Assembly (NCBI RefSeq): GCF_013284055.1
Contig: NZ_CP054143.1
Location: 1,984,001-2,048,000, forward strand
Source: Deefgea piscis
GTDB lineage: Bacteria; Pseudomonadota; Gammaproteobacteria; Burkholderiales; Chitinibacteraceae
DNA length: 64,000 nt
Direction of reading: 5' to 3'
Position 1 is the stretch's first letter; every line of letters starts with the position of its first letter. The position numbers and the translations under genes are program-made. The notes under the pieces were generated by a model. That model saw only the letters and a program-made list of their open reading frames with translations, made no database searches and had not been told where the DNA came from. Shown in pieces: positions 1-10,202 of this stretch.

Positions 1-2892
1 TTGTCAGAGAAATTAGTCGAGCAAGCCCAAGAGGCCGGTAATGAAACAATATTGGCTCAAGCGCTTTTTTTACGTGGCGAGGCATTTGAAAAAACAGGGA
101 ATTATATTTCCGCTAGACAAATATTAGAATCGGCTTTAAAAATTGCAGTGAATCTAAATTTGGATGCACTGTTGTTAGATATTTATGAATGTCTAGGTAA
201 AGTGTATTACATTTTAGGTGATTTAAATAATGCATTAAGTACTTGGGGGCAGTGTCTTGAGCTCGCACTTGATCAACATTCTATTGTTCATTATATAAAG
301 GCCTATGTAGGAATTGGCGGTGTTTATTTGTATTTTGACATGGCTGAAGAGTCTTTGCGGCACCATAAAATTGCCTATGATTATGTTCAAGAATTAAATG
401 ATGACCAATTACTCATGATGCTGCATTTATGGTTAGGTCATGATTATCAACGATTAGCACAGCATGAATTAGCCTTGCAGCATTTAGCCTCATGTCGCGC
501 ACTTTATCCGCAAACGAATGATGCAGGGATGATGAGTGAAGCAATCATGCATTCAGGTTATGCCCAACTAGGCTTGGGGCGATACAACGAAGCGAGGCAA
601 TGCTTTTTACAAACGATTACTTTGTCGCAACGCCATCATTATGCTTGGTCAACAGTGATGGGGCAGCTGGGAATTGCTGAAGTCGCCTTACTGCAAGGTG
701 ATATGCAGGTTGCTTTAGTTGAATCGCAACATGCACTTGATGCAGCCTATCAAGGAGGCTCACAACATCAAGAAATGAAAGCGAGTCGAATTCAATCTGC
801 GGTATATGAGCATATGGGGAAGTTTGAATTGGCGCTGACTTTGTATGAGCGCCATACTGAGTTAGCGATTAAATTAGCCAAAGAGAGAACTTTTACCCAA
901 ATAGAAAGCAGCACGATGCGCAAGATCTCTCGTATGGAAATGCGATTGAAATTATTAAAATCAGAGCAACAAAAACAAAATATCCTCAATGAGAGTATTC
1001 GGCAGCAAGCAGAACATCTTGCAGAGAAAAATACTTTAATTGCAATTAATCAGGCAAAAAGTGATTTTTTGGCGTTAATTAGTCATGAGATTAGAACCCC
1101 ATTGTCTGGGGTTATTGGCATGCTACGTTTGGCGGGCGGGCAAAAAGAATTGCGTTCTGCGACTCGTACTCAAGTTCGAATGGGTTTAGAAAATGCAGAG
1201 TTATTATTAGAAATCATCAATGATATTCTGGATGCATCAAAAATTGAGTCGGGGAAACTTTCGATTGAATCAATCCCATTTGATTTGATTAAATTATTGC
1301 ATCAAGTGGTTGATTTTTTTACTGCGCGCGCCGAAGAAAAAGGCATCACGTTTATTTTAAATATTTCTCGATTTAGTCCAGTGGGTTGTTTGGGGGATCC
1401 AACTCGGATTCGGCAAATATTATTTAATTTAATTGGTAATTCAATTAAATTTACCGAACAGGGCACAGTGACCATTACGGCGTATCGGGATCATGAACAA
1501 GTTAAAATATTAATTAGTGATACTGGCATTGGCATGGATGAAATGACGATTGGTCGTTTGTTTCAAAAATTTGAGCAGGCTGATACGTCAACAACTCGTA
1601 AATATGGTGGTACTGGCTTAGGGTTATCAATTTGTCGTGGTTTAATTGATTTGATGGATGGCTCTCTCGGGGTGACAAGTGCACCGAATGAGGGGAGCCA
1701 TTTTAGAGTTGAAATTCCATTGCCGATTGCAGATGTGCCTATGGAATTATCAAAATATGAAAGCCCATTGCTGCCGTTAAATTACAAAATAAAAGTATTG
1801 TATGCTGAAGACGTTGAAACGAATCAACTCATTGTGCGTGCATTGCTTGAAGAAATGAATCTTTCATTGACCGTTGTTGATAATGGTGAAGAGGCATTAC
1901 GGGCATTGTCTGAAATGAGTTTTGATGTTGTTTTTATGGACTGGCGTATGCCAATTATGGATGGAATGACCGCAACGCGTTTAATTCGCGAAGGGGGGAA
2001 TCTACAATACCGTGTTAAAGATCCTGATGTTTATATCGTTGCCTTAACAGCCAATGCCACCGCAAAAGAGCAAAATGAAGGTATGACTATTGGTATGAAT
2101 GATTATTTAACTAAACCTGTTTCAGTACGAGGTTTACATCAGGCATTAAACCAAGCGATTCATTATCAATTACAACGCGGTATTTCATTACCATTAATGA
2201 AAATAACGGCGGATCAAAATCTTGCTAATTTAAAAAAATCATTATCAGCGCCAGCCTTGCAATGGATAGAGCAGCTCACTGATTTGGGTGTTGCTGTTGA
2301 CGAGGCTTTAGATCGCTTGAATGGTAATTTATCTCGTTATCAGAGATGGTTACTGCATTTCTTTACAGAAAATCAGCAGTTTTTCACTGAAATCAATCAG
2401 CTGAAGCATATCGATCATTTGGATGATTATATTGAAAAAATCCATGCAATGCGTGGTGTCTCTGGCACATTAGGTTTAATGGATTTTTATCGTACCGCGA
2501 GTGAACTAGAACAAGCATTATTTCAGCAGCAGAAGGAGTCAATTAAAACGCTCCCTGATTTTTATAAGCTAGAACAAGCATGGGTCCGTGCGAAGAACAA
2601 AATATTGCCGCTCATCGAGGTTGAATCACTATCGAGTACTTTGATTCAGGCTGAGGGCCTTTTGCCAAAAAGTTGTTTAACTACCGCTTTAGGGTTGCAA
2701 ACAGCTTTGAAAAATAACAGTTTACGTGCTCGAAAAATACTTTTGGCCTTGTTGGCCGAATTACCAGAATCTAAATTTAATTTGCTGGTGGATGTAACTA
2801 GCGCTTTAGAAAAGTTAGATTATCCTGCTGCTTTAGCAGCATTGAATCAACGAATTCCTGTACCAGTGGAAGAGGTGATTGTGAATGGATGA
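1..2892 (+). CDS. TPR-containing hybrid sensor histidine kinase with receiver and Hpt domains (5' end probably outside window)
   Basis: The reading frame is open from the first base, where a TTG happens to lie, so the true start may be upstream. The first ~300 residues are tetratricopeptide-like helical repeats and no membrane segment is seen, so the sensor is probably cytoplasmic. A coiled stretch leads to the H-box SHEIRTP with the phospho-acceptor His362. The ATPase domain has the N-box (NLIGNSIKFTE), DTGIGM and GGTGLGL. A receiver follows with acceptor Asp647 (MDWRMP), then an Hpt-like domain with His815 (KIHAMRG). This is a full His-Asp-His relay in one protein. It overlaps the next gene by 8 nt, which suggests the relay feeds that GGDEF regulator. 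The gene looks more A/T-rich in its codons than its neighbours. The input signal is unknown. Confidence 0.9.
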   Translation: MSEKLVEQAQEAGNETILAQALFLRGEAFEKTGNYISARQILESALKIAVNLNLDALLLDIYECLGKVYYILGDLNNALSTWGQCLELALDQHSIVHYIKAYVGIGGVYLYFDMAEESLRHHKIAYDYVQELNDDQLLMMLHLWLGHDYQRLAQHELALQHLASCRALYPQTNDAGMMSEAIMHSGYAQLGLGRYNEARQCFLQTITLSQRHHYAWSTVMGQLGIAEVALLQGDMQVALVESQHALDAAYQGGSQHQEMKASRIQSAVYEHMGKFELALTLYERHTELAIKLAKERTFTQIESSTMRKISRMEMRLKLLKSEQQKQNILNESIRQQAEHLAEKNTLIAINQAKSDFLALISHEIRTPLSGVIGMLRLAGGQKELRSATRTQVRMGLENAELLLEIINDILDASKIESGKLSIESIPFDLIKLLHQVVDFFTARAEEKGITFILNISRFSPVGCLGDPTRIRQILFNLIGNSIKFTEQGTVTITAYRDHEQVKILISDTGIGMDEMTIGRLFQKFEQADTSTTRKYGGTGLGLSICRGLIDLMDGSLGVTSAPNEGSHFRVEIPLPIADVPMELSKYESPLLPLNYKIKVLYAEDVETNQLIVRALLEEMNLSLTVVDNGEEALRALSEMSFDVVFMDWRMPIMDGMTATRLIREGGNLQYRVKDPDVYIVALTANATAKEQNEGMTIGMNDYLTKPVSVRGLHQALNQAIHYQLQRGISLPLMKITADQNLANLKKSLSAPALQWIEQLTDLGVAVDEALDRLNGNLSRYQRWLLHFFTENQQFFTEINQLKHIDHLDDYIEKIHAMRGVSGTLGLMDFYRTASELEQALFQQQKESIKTLPDFYKLEQAWVRAKNKILPLIEVESLSSTLIQAEGLLPKSCLTTALGLQTALKNNSLRARKILLALLAELPESKFNLLVDVTSALEKLDYPAALAALNQRIPVPVEEVIVNG

Positions 2893-3796
2893 GGCTTTTA
2901 TTTTAGTAGTTGATGATCAGATGAATACGATCGAGACGCTGGGCGAGGTCTTGGGCGATGAGCACGATGTCCATTTTGCTTTGAGTGCTGAGCAGGCTTT
3001 AAGTCATATCGATCGCAAGCTCCCTGAGCTGATTTTGCTCGATATCATGATGCCAGAAGTGGATGGATTTAAATTTTGTGAGATTATCAAATCTAAGTTA
3101 GAGACTAGGGATATCCCAATTATTTTTATAAGCTCATTGTCGTCCCCTGAACAAGAAACTCGAGGTTTAGAGGCGGGGGCTGTTGATTATATTATTAAGC
3201 CATTTAATGCTTCAATTGTTCGGGCTCGAGTGCACAATCATTTAGAGTTAAAACGAACCAAAGATTTGCTGCGGGTGTTATCACAAACCGATGTTTTAAC
3301 CGGAATGGCCAATCGCCGTCGTTTGTTTGAATTACTCGATCAAGTGCAAGATCGCTCATTGCGGCTGACTCAGCCATTGTCGATTTTATTAATCGATGTG
3401 GATTCTTTTAAGCAATACAACGATTTATATGGCCATATTTCCGGCGATGTTTGTTTGCAGCGAGTTGCGGGGGTGATTCAATCTTCGTTACGCTCCGTGA
3501 CCGATGTCGCGGCTCGGTATGGCGGCGAAGAGTTTTGTTGTGTGCTGGAAAATGCAGATCAGGAATTGGCGATACAAATCGCCGAGCGAATTCGTAGCAG
3601 TATTGAGGCTTTGCAAATCCCGCATTTAAATAGTGCCGTCACAACGTGTGTGACGGCCAGTATTGGCGTTGCAACTTCGAGTGCTGCAAGCCGGATTCAG
3701 CATGCGCAATTATTAATGAATGCCGATAAAGCCTTATATGCGGCCAAAGATCAGGGCCGTAATCAAGTCCGTCATGCGAGTGTGAATTTACTCTAA
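2885..3796 (+). CDS. Response regulator with GGDEF diguanylate cyclase domain (PleD/WspR-like)
   Basis: 303 residues. The N-terminal receiver carries the acidic pair Asp10/Asp11, the phospho-acceptor Asp53 (LLDIMMP) and the conserved Lys of the IKPF motif. The C-terminal GGDEF domain begins with DVLTGMANRR and has the active-site motif GGEEF at residues 213-217, so cyclic-di-GMP synthesis is likely. The usual inhibitory I-site RxxD before the active site is not present: the residues in that register read SVTD. Product feedback may therefore be absent. The ATG lies inside the last codons of the upstream hybrid kinase, so translation is probably coupled and the kinase is the likely phosphodonor. 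No terminator is obvious before the convergent RND permease gene. Confidence 0.92.
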   Translation: MDEAFILVVDDQMNTIETLGEVLGDEHDVHFALSAEQALSHIDRKLPELILLDIMMPEVDGFKFCEIIKSKLETRDIPIIFISSLSSPEQETRGLEAGAVDYIIKPFNASIVRARVHNHLELKRTKDLLRVLSQTDVLTGMANRRRLFELLDQVQDRSLRLTQPLSILLIDVDSFKQYNDLYGHISGDVCLQRVAGVIQSSLRSVTDVAARYGGEEFCCVLENADQELAIQIAERIRSSIEALQIPHLNSAVTTCVTASIGVATSSAASRIQHAQLLMNADKALYAAKDQGRNQVRHASVNLL

Positions 3797-3913
3797 AGTG
3801 CTCATTTCAATTGCGCTATTGCCAAGCATGATCGCAATCAGTTCATATAAGCGAGTCGCTGATTGGCGCGCACCGTGCAAAGTTAAGTCGGGTATTGCTT
3901 TGCGCGCCATGAA

Positions 3914-6900
3914 TTATTTGTTTTCTAGTGATATACCTCGTGGTTTCTCTAGCTTTTCTAAGGTGAGATATAAAACTGGCGTGATGTAGAGCGTGATGAG
4001 TTGCGAGAAAATCAGCCCGCCGACAATACTCACCCCCAATGGCTGACGTAGTTCCGCGCCAGCACCTAAGCCCAGTGCCAGAGGCAATGCCCCCATCAGC
4101 GCCGCGAGCGTGGTCATCATAATGGGCCGAAAGCGTTTGGCGCTGGCCTCAGTAATGGCATCAATCGGGCGTAGGGCGTTTTTGCGCTGCGCTTCAAGGG
4201 CAAAGTCGATCATCATAATGGCGTTCTTTTTGACAATCCCGACCAACAGTAAAATCCCAATCATCGCAATAAACGTAAGCTCTAGTCCGGTGATTTGCAG
4301 GGCGAGTAGCGCACCAATCGCTGCCGATGGAATCCCCGCCAAAATGGTAATCGGGTGAATCCAGCTTTCGTATAACACCCCCAGCACCACATAAATGACG
4401 GCAACGGCGATCAAAATCAGCCAGAGCTGGCTCGATTGCGTTTGTTGATACAGCGCGGCATCCCCGGCAAATGCGCCAAAGATCGAACCGGGCAGGCCGA
4501 TTTGGCTTTCGCTGGCTTTAATTTCGCGTGCAGCATCCGACAGCGATGCGCCTTCGGCTAAGTTAAATGAAATCGTAATCGCCGGTAGCTGGCCTTGGTG
4601 ATTGATTGCCGTGGTAACGGCGGTTCTTTCGATGGTGGCAAAGCTACTTAAAGGCACTAAAGCGCCTGATTTACTGCGCACTTTAAGTAAATTGAGCGCG
4701 TTTTCATCTTGGCGTGCGCTGTCTTTGAGTTGCATCAGCACCGAGTAGCTGTCTTGCGGCGCATAAATAGTTGCCACTTCGCGTTCGCCATACGCGCCAT
4801 ACAGCGTATCGCGCAAGCTTTGCATATCAATGCCTAATTCGCTGGCGCGATCACGATTGACATTGATTTTGGCTTGCAGCGTTTTTTGTTCCGAATCAGA
4901 GGTCACGTCGCGGAATGTGGGGTTGGTGGCCAGCGTGTTTTTAAGCTGATCGGCCCATGATTCCAGCTGGTCGGAGCTCACGGCTTGCAAAGTATATTGA
5001 TAACTACTTTTACCGCTACGTCCACCAATCTGCAAATTTTGGGTAGGGCGATAAAACATGCTAATACCCGCAATTTTGCCGGTTGATTTGCGTAGGCTAT
5101 CGAGCGTTTTGGCCATATTTTGTCGCTCTTGGCGTGGCTTGAGCGTGATAAAGAAACGCCCGCCGCTGCCGCTGCTGCCTAGACTAGAGGCGACGGTAGC
5201 GACATTGGGGTTGTCGAGTAAAGCTTGTGCCGCTTTTTGCTGTAACGCCAACAGTGCCGGATAGCTAATATCCGGCGAGGCATCCATGCTCGCTTGCACT
5301 TGTCCGATGTCTTCTTGTGGGAAAAAGCCTTTGGGTGCTTGGATATACAGCGCGGCAGTGGCGGCAAAAGTAGCCAAGGTCAGCAACAGCATCCAGCGTT
5401 GATGGCGCAAAGCGACGGCTAAACTGCGCTGATATGCGGCCAGTAAGCGATTAAAACCGGCTTCAAAATAACGACTCCACGCCGGCTCGATTTTTTCTTC
5501 GTCGTGTGATTTTAAAAAGCGAGCAGCAAATAGTGGAATTAAGGTCAATGAGACTGCCATTGAAACCAATACCGCTAAAGACACGACGACGGCAAATTCG
5601 TGAAATAACAGGCCGATGGTGCCGGGCATAAAAAAGATCGGAATAAATACTGCAATCAGCGAAATCGAAATCGAGACCACGGTAAAACCAACTTCTCCTG
5701 CGCCGGTGATGGCCGCTTCCAATGGCGCCATGCCTTCTTCGATATGGCGAACGATGTTTTCCAGTACCACAATCGCATCGTCGACCACCAAGCCGAGCGC
5801 CACAGTTAGGCCCATTAATGAAATATTATCTAGGCTATACCCCAGCCAGTACATCAATGCAAACGTTGCCAGCATTGAGATCGGGAGCGATACCGATGGA
5901 ATTAACGTGGCGGCAGCGCGGCGTAAAAACAGCAATACCGACAACACCACCAAGCCCATGGTGAGTAGCAAGGTCAAACTCACGTCATGAATCGATTCGC
6001 GGATCGAGGTTGAACGGTCATTGAGTTTTTTAACTTCAACAGAGGCGGGCATTTGCGACGTCAGTCGCGGCAACATGGCGTTAATGGCATCCACGGTGGC
6101 GACGGTATTGGCGCCGGGCTGGCGCAAAATGGCCAGAATAATCGAGCGCTGACCGTCAATCCAGCTACCTGATTTGATGTTTTCAACGCTGTCTTCCACG
6201 GTGGCTACATCCGAGAGTCGAATCGGTAAACCATTTTTGGTGGCGACAACGAGACGGCTAAATTCAGCGGCATTTTTGAGCTGCGCATTGGCTTCAAGCA
6301 TTAAGGTTTGGCGCTCGCCCTCAAGCTGGCCGACGGGTGAGTTGGCATTGGCTGTTTTGAGCGCGCTGGCTAATTCAGGCAAAGATAAGTCGCGCGCAGC
6401 CAATAAATCAGGATCAACTGCCACGCGGACTGCAAAGCGTTTTTGCCCATAAATGGTCACTTGCGCCACGCCATCAATAGTAGATAAAGCCGGGCCAATC
6501 AGGTTGTCTGAGTAATCATTCAGCTGCGCTAGCGATAGTGATGGCGAGTTAATACTCAACATCAAAATCGGCGCATCCGATGGATTAACTTTGCGATAGC
6601 TCGGTGGGCTTTTCATATCGGTAGGCAGGCTACGATTGGCGCGATATAGCGCAGCTTGTACGTCGACCGCCGCTGATTCAATGTCCCGCGAAGGCGCAAA
6701 TTCCAAGGTAATACTGGTGCTACCGAGCTTGCTGGTCGATGTCATCATCGCCAAGCCCGGGATGGTTGAAAATTGCTTTTCGAGCGGCGTTGCTACGGCA
6801 TTGGCCATGGTTTCTGGCGACGCGCCGGTTAAGCTGGCTGACACGCTAATCGTTGGCGTATCGTAAGTCGGCAGTGCGGCAATGGGTAAATGAAACCAAG

Positions 6901-6988
6901 CAATCGTGCCGGCCACCATGACGGCAATCCACAGCAACAGCGTGGCCACAGGGCGATGAATCGCCCACCAAGAAATTCCGTGACTCAT
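3914..6988 (-). CDS. RND efflux pump permease subunit (HAE-1 family, AcrB/MdtB/MdtC-like)
   Basis: 1024 residues, the normal length for a proton-driven RND exporter of the inner membrane. The N-terminus has the usual first membrane helix followed by a large periplasmic porter domain. Around residue 400 the charged motif VVDDAIVVLEN of transmembrane helix 4 supplies the two proton-relay aspartates. A second set of helices and a second periplasmic loop follow. The start ATG overlaps the adaptor stop codon (TAATG), so the two are one transcription unit. No outer-membrane TolC-type channel gene is present in the window, so the pump probably recruits one encoded elsewhere. The substrate cannot be told from sequence. 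Sequence is closest in feel to the MdtB/MdtC/MuxB branch, which is a judgement by eye. Confidence 0.93.
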   Translation of the reverse strand: MSHGISWWAIHRPVATLLLWIAVMVAGTIAWFHLPIAALPTYDTPTISVSASLTGASPETMANAVATPLEKQFSTIPGLAMMTSTSKLGSTSITLEFAPSRDIESAAVDVQAALYRANRSLPTDMKSPPSYRKVNPSDAPILMLSINSPSLSLAQLNDYSDNLIGPALSTIDGVAQVTIYGQKRFAVRVAVDPDLLAARDLSLPELASALKTANANSPVGQLEGERQTLMLEANAQLKNAAEFSRLVVATKNGLPIRLSDVATVEDSVENIKSGSWIDGQRSIILAILRQPGANTVATVDAINAMLPRLTSQMPASVEVKKLNDRSTSIRESIHDVSLTLLLTMGLVVLSVLLFLRRAAATLIPSVSLPISMLATFALMYWLGYSLDNISLMGLTVALGLVVDDAIVVLENIVRHIEEGMAPLEAAITGAGEVGFTVVSISISLIAVFIPIFFMPGTIGLLFHEFAVVVSLAVLVSMAVSLTLIPLFAARFLKSHDEEKIEPAWSRYFEAGFNRLLAAYQRSLAVALRHQRWMLLLTLATFAATAALYIQAPKGFFPQEDIGQVQASMDASPDISYPALLALQQKAAQALLDNPNVATVASSLGSSGSGGRFFITLKPRQERQNMAKTLDSLRKSTGKIAGISMFYRPTQNLQIGGRSGKSSYQYTLQAVSSDQLESWADQLKNTLATNPTFRDVTSDSEQKTLQAKINVNRDRASELGIDMQSLRDTLYGAYGEREVATIYAPQDSYSVLMQLKDSARQDENALNLLKVRSKSGALVPLSSFATIERTAVTTAINHQGQLPAITISFNLAEGASLSDAAREIKASESQIGLPGSIFGAFAGDAALYQQTQSSQLWLILIAVAVIYVVLGVLYESWIHPITILAGIPSAAIGALLALQITGLELTFIAMIGILLLVGIVKKNAIMMIDFALEAQRKNALRPIDAITEASAKRFRPIMMTTLAALMGALPLALGLGAGAELRQPLGVSIVGGLIFSQLITLYITPVLYLTLEKLEKPRGISLENK

Positions 6989-8121
6989 TATTTTGACCCT
7001 TGCGCTGAAGCGGCACTGCTGGCGGCCACGGCCGGACGACTCGCTTCGATGACTTGAGCGCCAGGGCGCACATTTTGGCCGCCTTCTTTAATGATTTTGG
7101 TTTCGGCGGCAACCCCTTCAATCAGCGCTTGATTACCAACACTGCGGATGACTTGAATCGGCTTGACCTGTGCTTGTTTATTTTGGTCGATGACATACAC
7201 AAAGCGCTGCTCAGGACCGGTTTGAATCGCTTGAATCGGCACAACTAAACCTTTTTGTTCGGCCAATTCAATGGTGACGCTGCTGCTGAGGCCCGGCCAC
7301 AATTGCAAATCAGCGTTGGCAAATTGCGCTTTGGCCAATAGGGTGCCGCTGGCTTTGTCGACGGTATTGTCGAGAAACACCAATTCGCCAAGGCGAGTTT
7401 GGCCGTTCGGTAATTGTGTTTTTACAGGGACTTTGCCTTGGCTTTGCGCCGCAAGTAGGGCCGGTAAATCGCTTTGATTAATATTAAAACTGATTTGAAT
7501 CGGGTCGGTTTGCGAAATCGTCACCAAGGCTTGGGCGGCATTCGATTGCGCTAAGCTGCCTTGTTTTAAGGCAATGGCGCCAGTTCGGCCGGTAATTGGT
7601 GCATGAATTTGGGTGTAAGACAGATCGACTGCGTTGGCGCGCTCGTCGGCTTGGGCTGCTGCCACTTGGGCTTGCAAACTGCCCATTTTAGCGCGCGCGG
7701 TATCGACTGCCGATGGGGATAAAAATCCAGCTTGAGCGAGTTCTTCGCTACGTTTTAAATTGCGTTCGGCCTCGGCAAACTCGGCTTTGCTTTTTTCGGT
7801 GAGGGCTTTGCTGCGGCCCATTTGGCTTTGCACGCTGCGCGAATCGAGCGTAAATAGCAATTGCCCGGCTTTGACGATGTCGCCTTCTTTAAAATGAATT
7901 TGCGCGATTTGTGCATTCACTTGCGGGCGTACTTCAACGGTTTGCACCGCTTCGGCATGGCCAATGGCGCTAATCTGATGCGGTAGTGCGCCGTATTTGA
8001 CTTGCGTACTAATAATATTGACTGGGCGCTTCGCGCCATTTTTATTGTCCGGCGCTTTCTCGCAAGCACTCAATGCTAACAAACAACAGCAACTCAATGC
8101 TGCGAGGTTGAATCTATTCAT
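6988..8121 (-). CDS. RND efflux periplasmic adaptor lipoprotein (MdtA/AcrA-like membrane fusion protein)
   Basis: 377 residues. It begins with a lipoprotein signal peptide ending in LSAC, so Cys20 is the expected lipidated residue and the protein is anchored in the inner membrane facing the periplasm. The split biotinyl-lipoyl half motifs flank a coiled-coil hairpin (about residues 90-165) rich in Ala, Glu and Lys, as in AcrA-type adaptors. A beta-barrel and a membrane-proximal domain follow, including the typical segment VVPIQAIQTGPEQRFVYVID. It is the first gene of a two-gene operon with the RND permease (1-nt overlap). The adaptor bridges the permease to an outer-membrane channel. The C-terminal tail is Ala/Ser-rich and probably disordered. 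Confidence 0.92.
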   Translation of the reverse strand: MNRFNLAALSCCCLLALSACEKAPDNKNGAKRPVNIISTQVKYGALPHQISAIGHAEAVQTVEVRPQVNAQIAQIHFKEGDIVKAGQLLFTLDSRSVQSQMGRSKALTEKSKAEFAEAERNLKRSEELAQAGFLSPSAVDTARAKMGSLQAQVAAAQADERANAVDLSYTQIHAPITGRTGAIALKQGSLAQSNAAQALVTISQTDPIQISFNINQSDLPALLAAQSQGKVPVKTQLPNGQTRLGELVFLDNTVDKASGTLLAKAQFANADLQLWPGLSSSVTIELAEQKGLVVPIQAIQTGPEQRFVYVIDQNKQAQVKPIQVIRSVGNQALIEGVAAETKIIKEGGQNVRPGAQVIEASRPAVAASSAASAQGSK

Positions 8122-8143
8122 TTAACTCGCTCAATTCAATAGT

Positions 8144-9448
8144 TTAAAGCGCCGTTGGTGAACGACGGTGGATCAATGTTTGCCGCTGGTGATGCAGCAT
8201 AATCGTGGCCATGGCCAGCATGACCATGAGACCAAAGCTGATCAGTATCAGTTGCATCGGTGGCACGCCATGCGTGGCGTATTGTACTTGCAGTAGCGCA
8301 CTACTGTTAGGTGCAAGTGGCAAGCTGAGGTATTTAATCATTAAAGCGTGCAAGCCCACCATGATTAAGATGCCCAGATTTTCATTGAAGTTTTGTACCG
8401 CAATTGAATGCCCAGCCCCCATCAGTAGTTGGCCACGATGCTGCAATACTGCATTTAAAGGGACAACAAAAAATCCCGATAAAATCCCAATCAGCAGCAT
8501 CAATAACGCGGCTAGGGCAATTTGGTTGACCCACAACATACAAATAAGTAATGCCCCCATCAAAAGTCCAGCCGGCATAACGCGAAAAGCATGGGGTAAT
8601 GACACAAATCGTCCAGCCAATAAAGCGCCGATGGCAATACCTACGGCAACAATGGCTATTAAATGGGTGGCGGACTCTAAATTGATACCCAGCCACAGCA
8701 GTGCCCAGTTCAGCACCACCAAGCGCATGGTTGCGCCTGCGCCCCAAAATAAAGTGGTGATGGCCAGCGACACTTGACCTTGCGGATCACGCCACAGCCG
8801 TTTGAGGCAGTCGTAAAATTCTGCGATTTGATAGCGTGGACTGAGGTGGAGTGGCTTGAGAGCGATATTTGGACGGGCAATGGCCGCATTAATCAGCGCG
8901 GCAATACTATATAACCCGCCAATGATGACAATTGTAAACTGGCTATTGTTTAGGTATTGACCAAGGGTATTGCCCGATAACCATTGATTAACATTTGATC
9001 CAGATAAATACCCACCAATGAGGGTACCTAAAATTATCGCAAAGACGGTTGAGCTTTCGAGCCAGCCATTGGCAGCAACCAGTTGCTTAGGTGCTAAGCT
9101 CTCGGTGATTAAGCCGTATTTGGCGGGCGAGTAGGCCGCAGCGCCCAAGCCGACTAAGGCATAAGCCAATAATGGCGAGGCGCCCAAGCCCATTAATATG
9201 CAGCCGAGTAGTTTGATGCCATTGCAAAGCATCATCACTTGATTTTTAGGTCTGGCGTCGGCCAGTGCGCCAGCATAGGGCGCAATTAATACATAAGAAA
9301 CCGTAAAGCCCCACAGCAACATCGATAAATGCCACTCGGGCGCATGTTGTGATTTGAGTAAGGCCAAGGCGGCAAAAAACAGGGCGTTATCGGCTAAAGC
9401 TGAGAAAAACTGTGCTGCCAATATTTTATAAAATCCGCTTTGCATCAT
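8144..9448 (-). CDS. lplT: Lysophospholipid transporter, MFS family
   Basis: 434 residues with about twelve hydrophobic segments. The N-terminal sequence FYKILAAQFFSALADNALFF and the region around VGLGAAAYSPAKYG are typical of LplT, the inner-membrane carrier that flips lysophosphatidylethanolamine back into the cell for re-acylation. In many bacteria lplT is next to or fused to aas (acyltransferase/acyl-ACP synthetase), but no aas is visible here. The gene is 22 bp upstream of the RND adaptor on the same strand, so it might be co-transcribed with the efflux genes. It could start at either of two adjacent methionines. General MFS assignment is certain; the LplT label is by family resemblance. 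Confidence 0.85.
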   Translation of the reverse strand: MMQSGFYKILAAQFFSALADNALFFAALALLKSQHAPEWHLSMLLWGFTVSYVLIAPYAGALADARPKNQVMMLCNGIKLLGCILMGLGASPLLAYALVGLGAAAYSPAKYGLITESLAPKQLVAANGWLESSTVFAIILGTLIGGYLSGSNVNQWLSGNTLGQYLNNSQFTIVIIGGLYSIAALINAAIARPNIALKPLHLSPRYQIAEFYDCLKRLWRDPQGQVSLAITTLFWGAGATMRLVVLNWALLWLGINLESATHLIAIVAVGIAIGALLAGRFVSLPHAFRVMPAGLLMGALLICMLWVNQIALAALLMLLIGILSGFFVVPLNAVLQHRGQLLMGAGHSIAVQNFNENLGILIMVGLHALMIKYLSLPLAPNSSALLQVQYATHGVPPMQLILISFGLMVMLAMATIMLHHQRQTLIHRRSPTAL

Positions 9449-9593
9449 TTGTGCCTTGCACGGTGCTGAGATTGTGAATTTATATCAGCTAAATATGACA
9501 AAACTACCGCCTCTGACGGTGGTGTAAGATTAAAGTACGCTGTTTTGCGTGGTATGATCGCAGGCGTCACAATTTAAAAGCTTGGGCGCTGCA

Positions 9594-10202
9594 ATGGATA
9601 TTCTGCAGTTTTTAGTTACGATATTTACCGATTACGGCTATCTCGCTGTATTTACAGTGTTATTAATCTGTGGTTTTGGTGTGCCAATCCCAGAAGATGT
9701 GTCTTTGGTCGCCGGCGGCGTGATTTCGGGGCTGGGCTATGCGCATGTGCACACGATGTTTGCCGTGGGTATGCTGGGCGTATTGATCGGTGATAGTTGT
9801 ATGTTTTTAGCGGGCCGCCATTTTGGCGCGCGCTTATTACAACACCGCTATTTTGCGCGAATGATGACCCCCGAGCGATATGCTGCGGTACAAGATAAAT
9901 TTGAACGTTATGGCAATCGCGTGTTGTTTGTGGCCCGCTTTTTACCCGGATTACGTACGCCGATTTATCTGACCGCAGGGATGTCGGGTCGTATTTCTTA
10001 TTTCCGATTTTTACTACTTGATGGTTTTGCCGCCTTAATTAGCGTGCCGATCTGGGTGTATTTGGGGTATTACGGTGCTTCCAATCATGAATGGCTCATT
10101 AAATGGCTAGGTCGAGGCCAATCGGCGATTATGGTTTTTGTCGCGATTATTGCTGTGATTGTCGCTGTGTGGTATTTCCGCCATTGTCGTAAACCGAAGT
10201 AA
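9594..10202 (+). CDS. DedA-family membrane protein
   Basis: About 202 residues from the ATG at 9594. An in-frame TTG at 9582 would add four residues but has no better ribosome site. The protein has the DedA/SNARE-associated hallmarks: GFGVPIPEDV near the N-terminus and the conserved RFLPGLRTPIYLTAG block near residue 120, with several re-entrant or membrane-spanning hydrophobic segments and a basic C-terminus. DedA proteins act in the inner membrane; members have been linked to flipping of undecaprenyl phosphate or phospholipids and to proton-motive-force maintenance. The exact substrate here is unknown. A weak promoter-like TTAAAG-17-TATGAT lies at 9530-9558. Confidence 0.88.
   Translation: MDILQFLVTIFTDYGYLAVFTVLLICGFGVPIPEDVSLVAGGVISGLGYAHVHTMFAVGMLGVLIGDSCMFLAGRHFGARLLQHRYFARMMTPERYAAVQDKFERYGNRVLFVARFLPGLRTPIYLTAGMSGRISYFRFLLLDGFAALISVPIWVYLGYYGASNHEWLIKWLGRGQSAIMVFVAIIAVIVAVWYFRHCRKPK

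Noticed and set aside
3798-3989. 63-codon frame between the GGDEF gene and the RND permease
   Set aside because: It overlaps the real permease gene and has no domain, ribosome site or conserved look.
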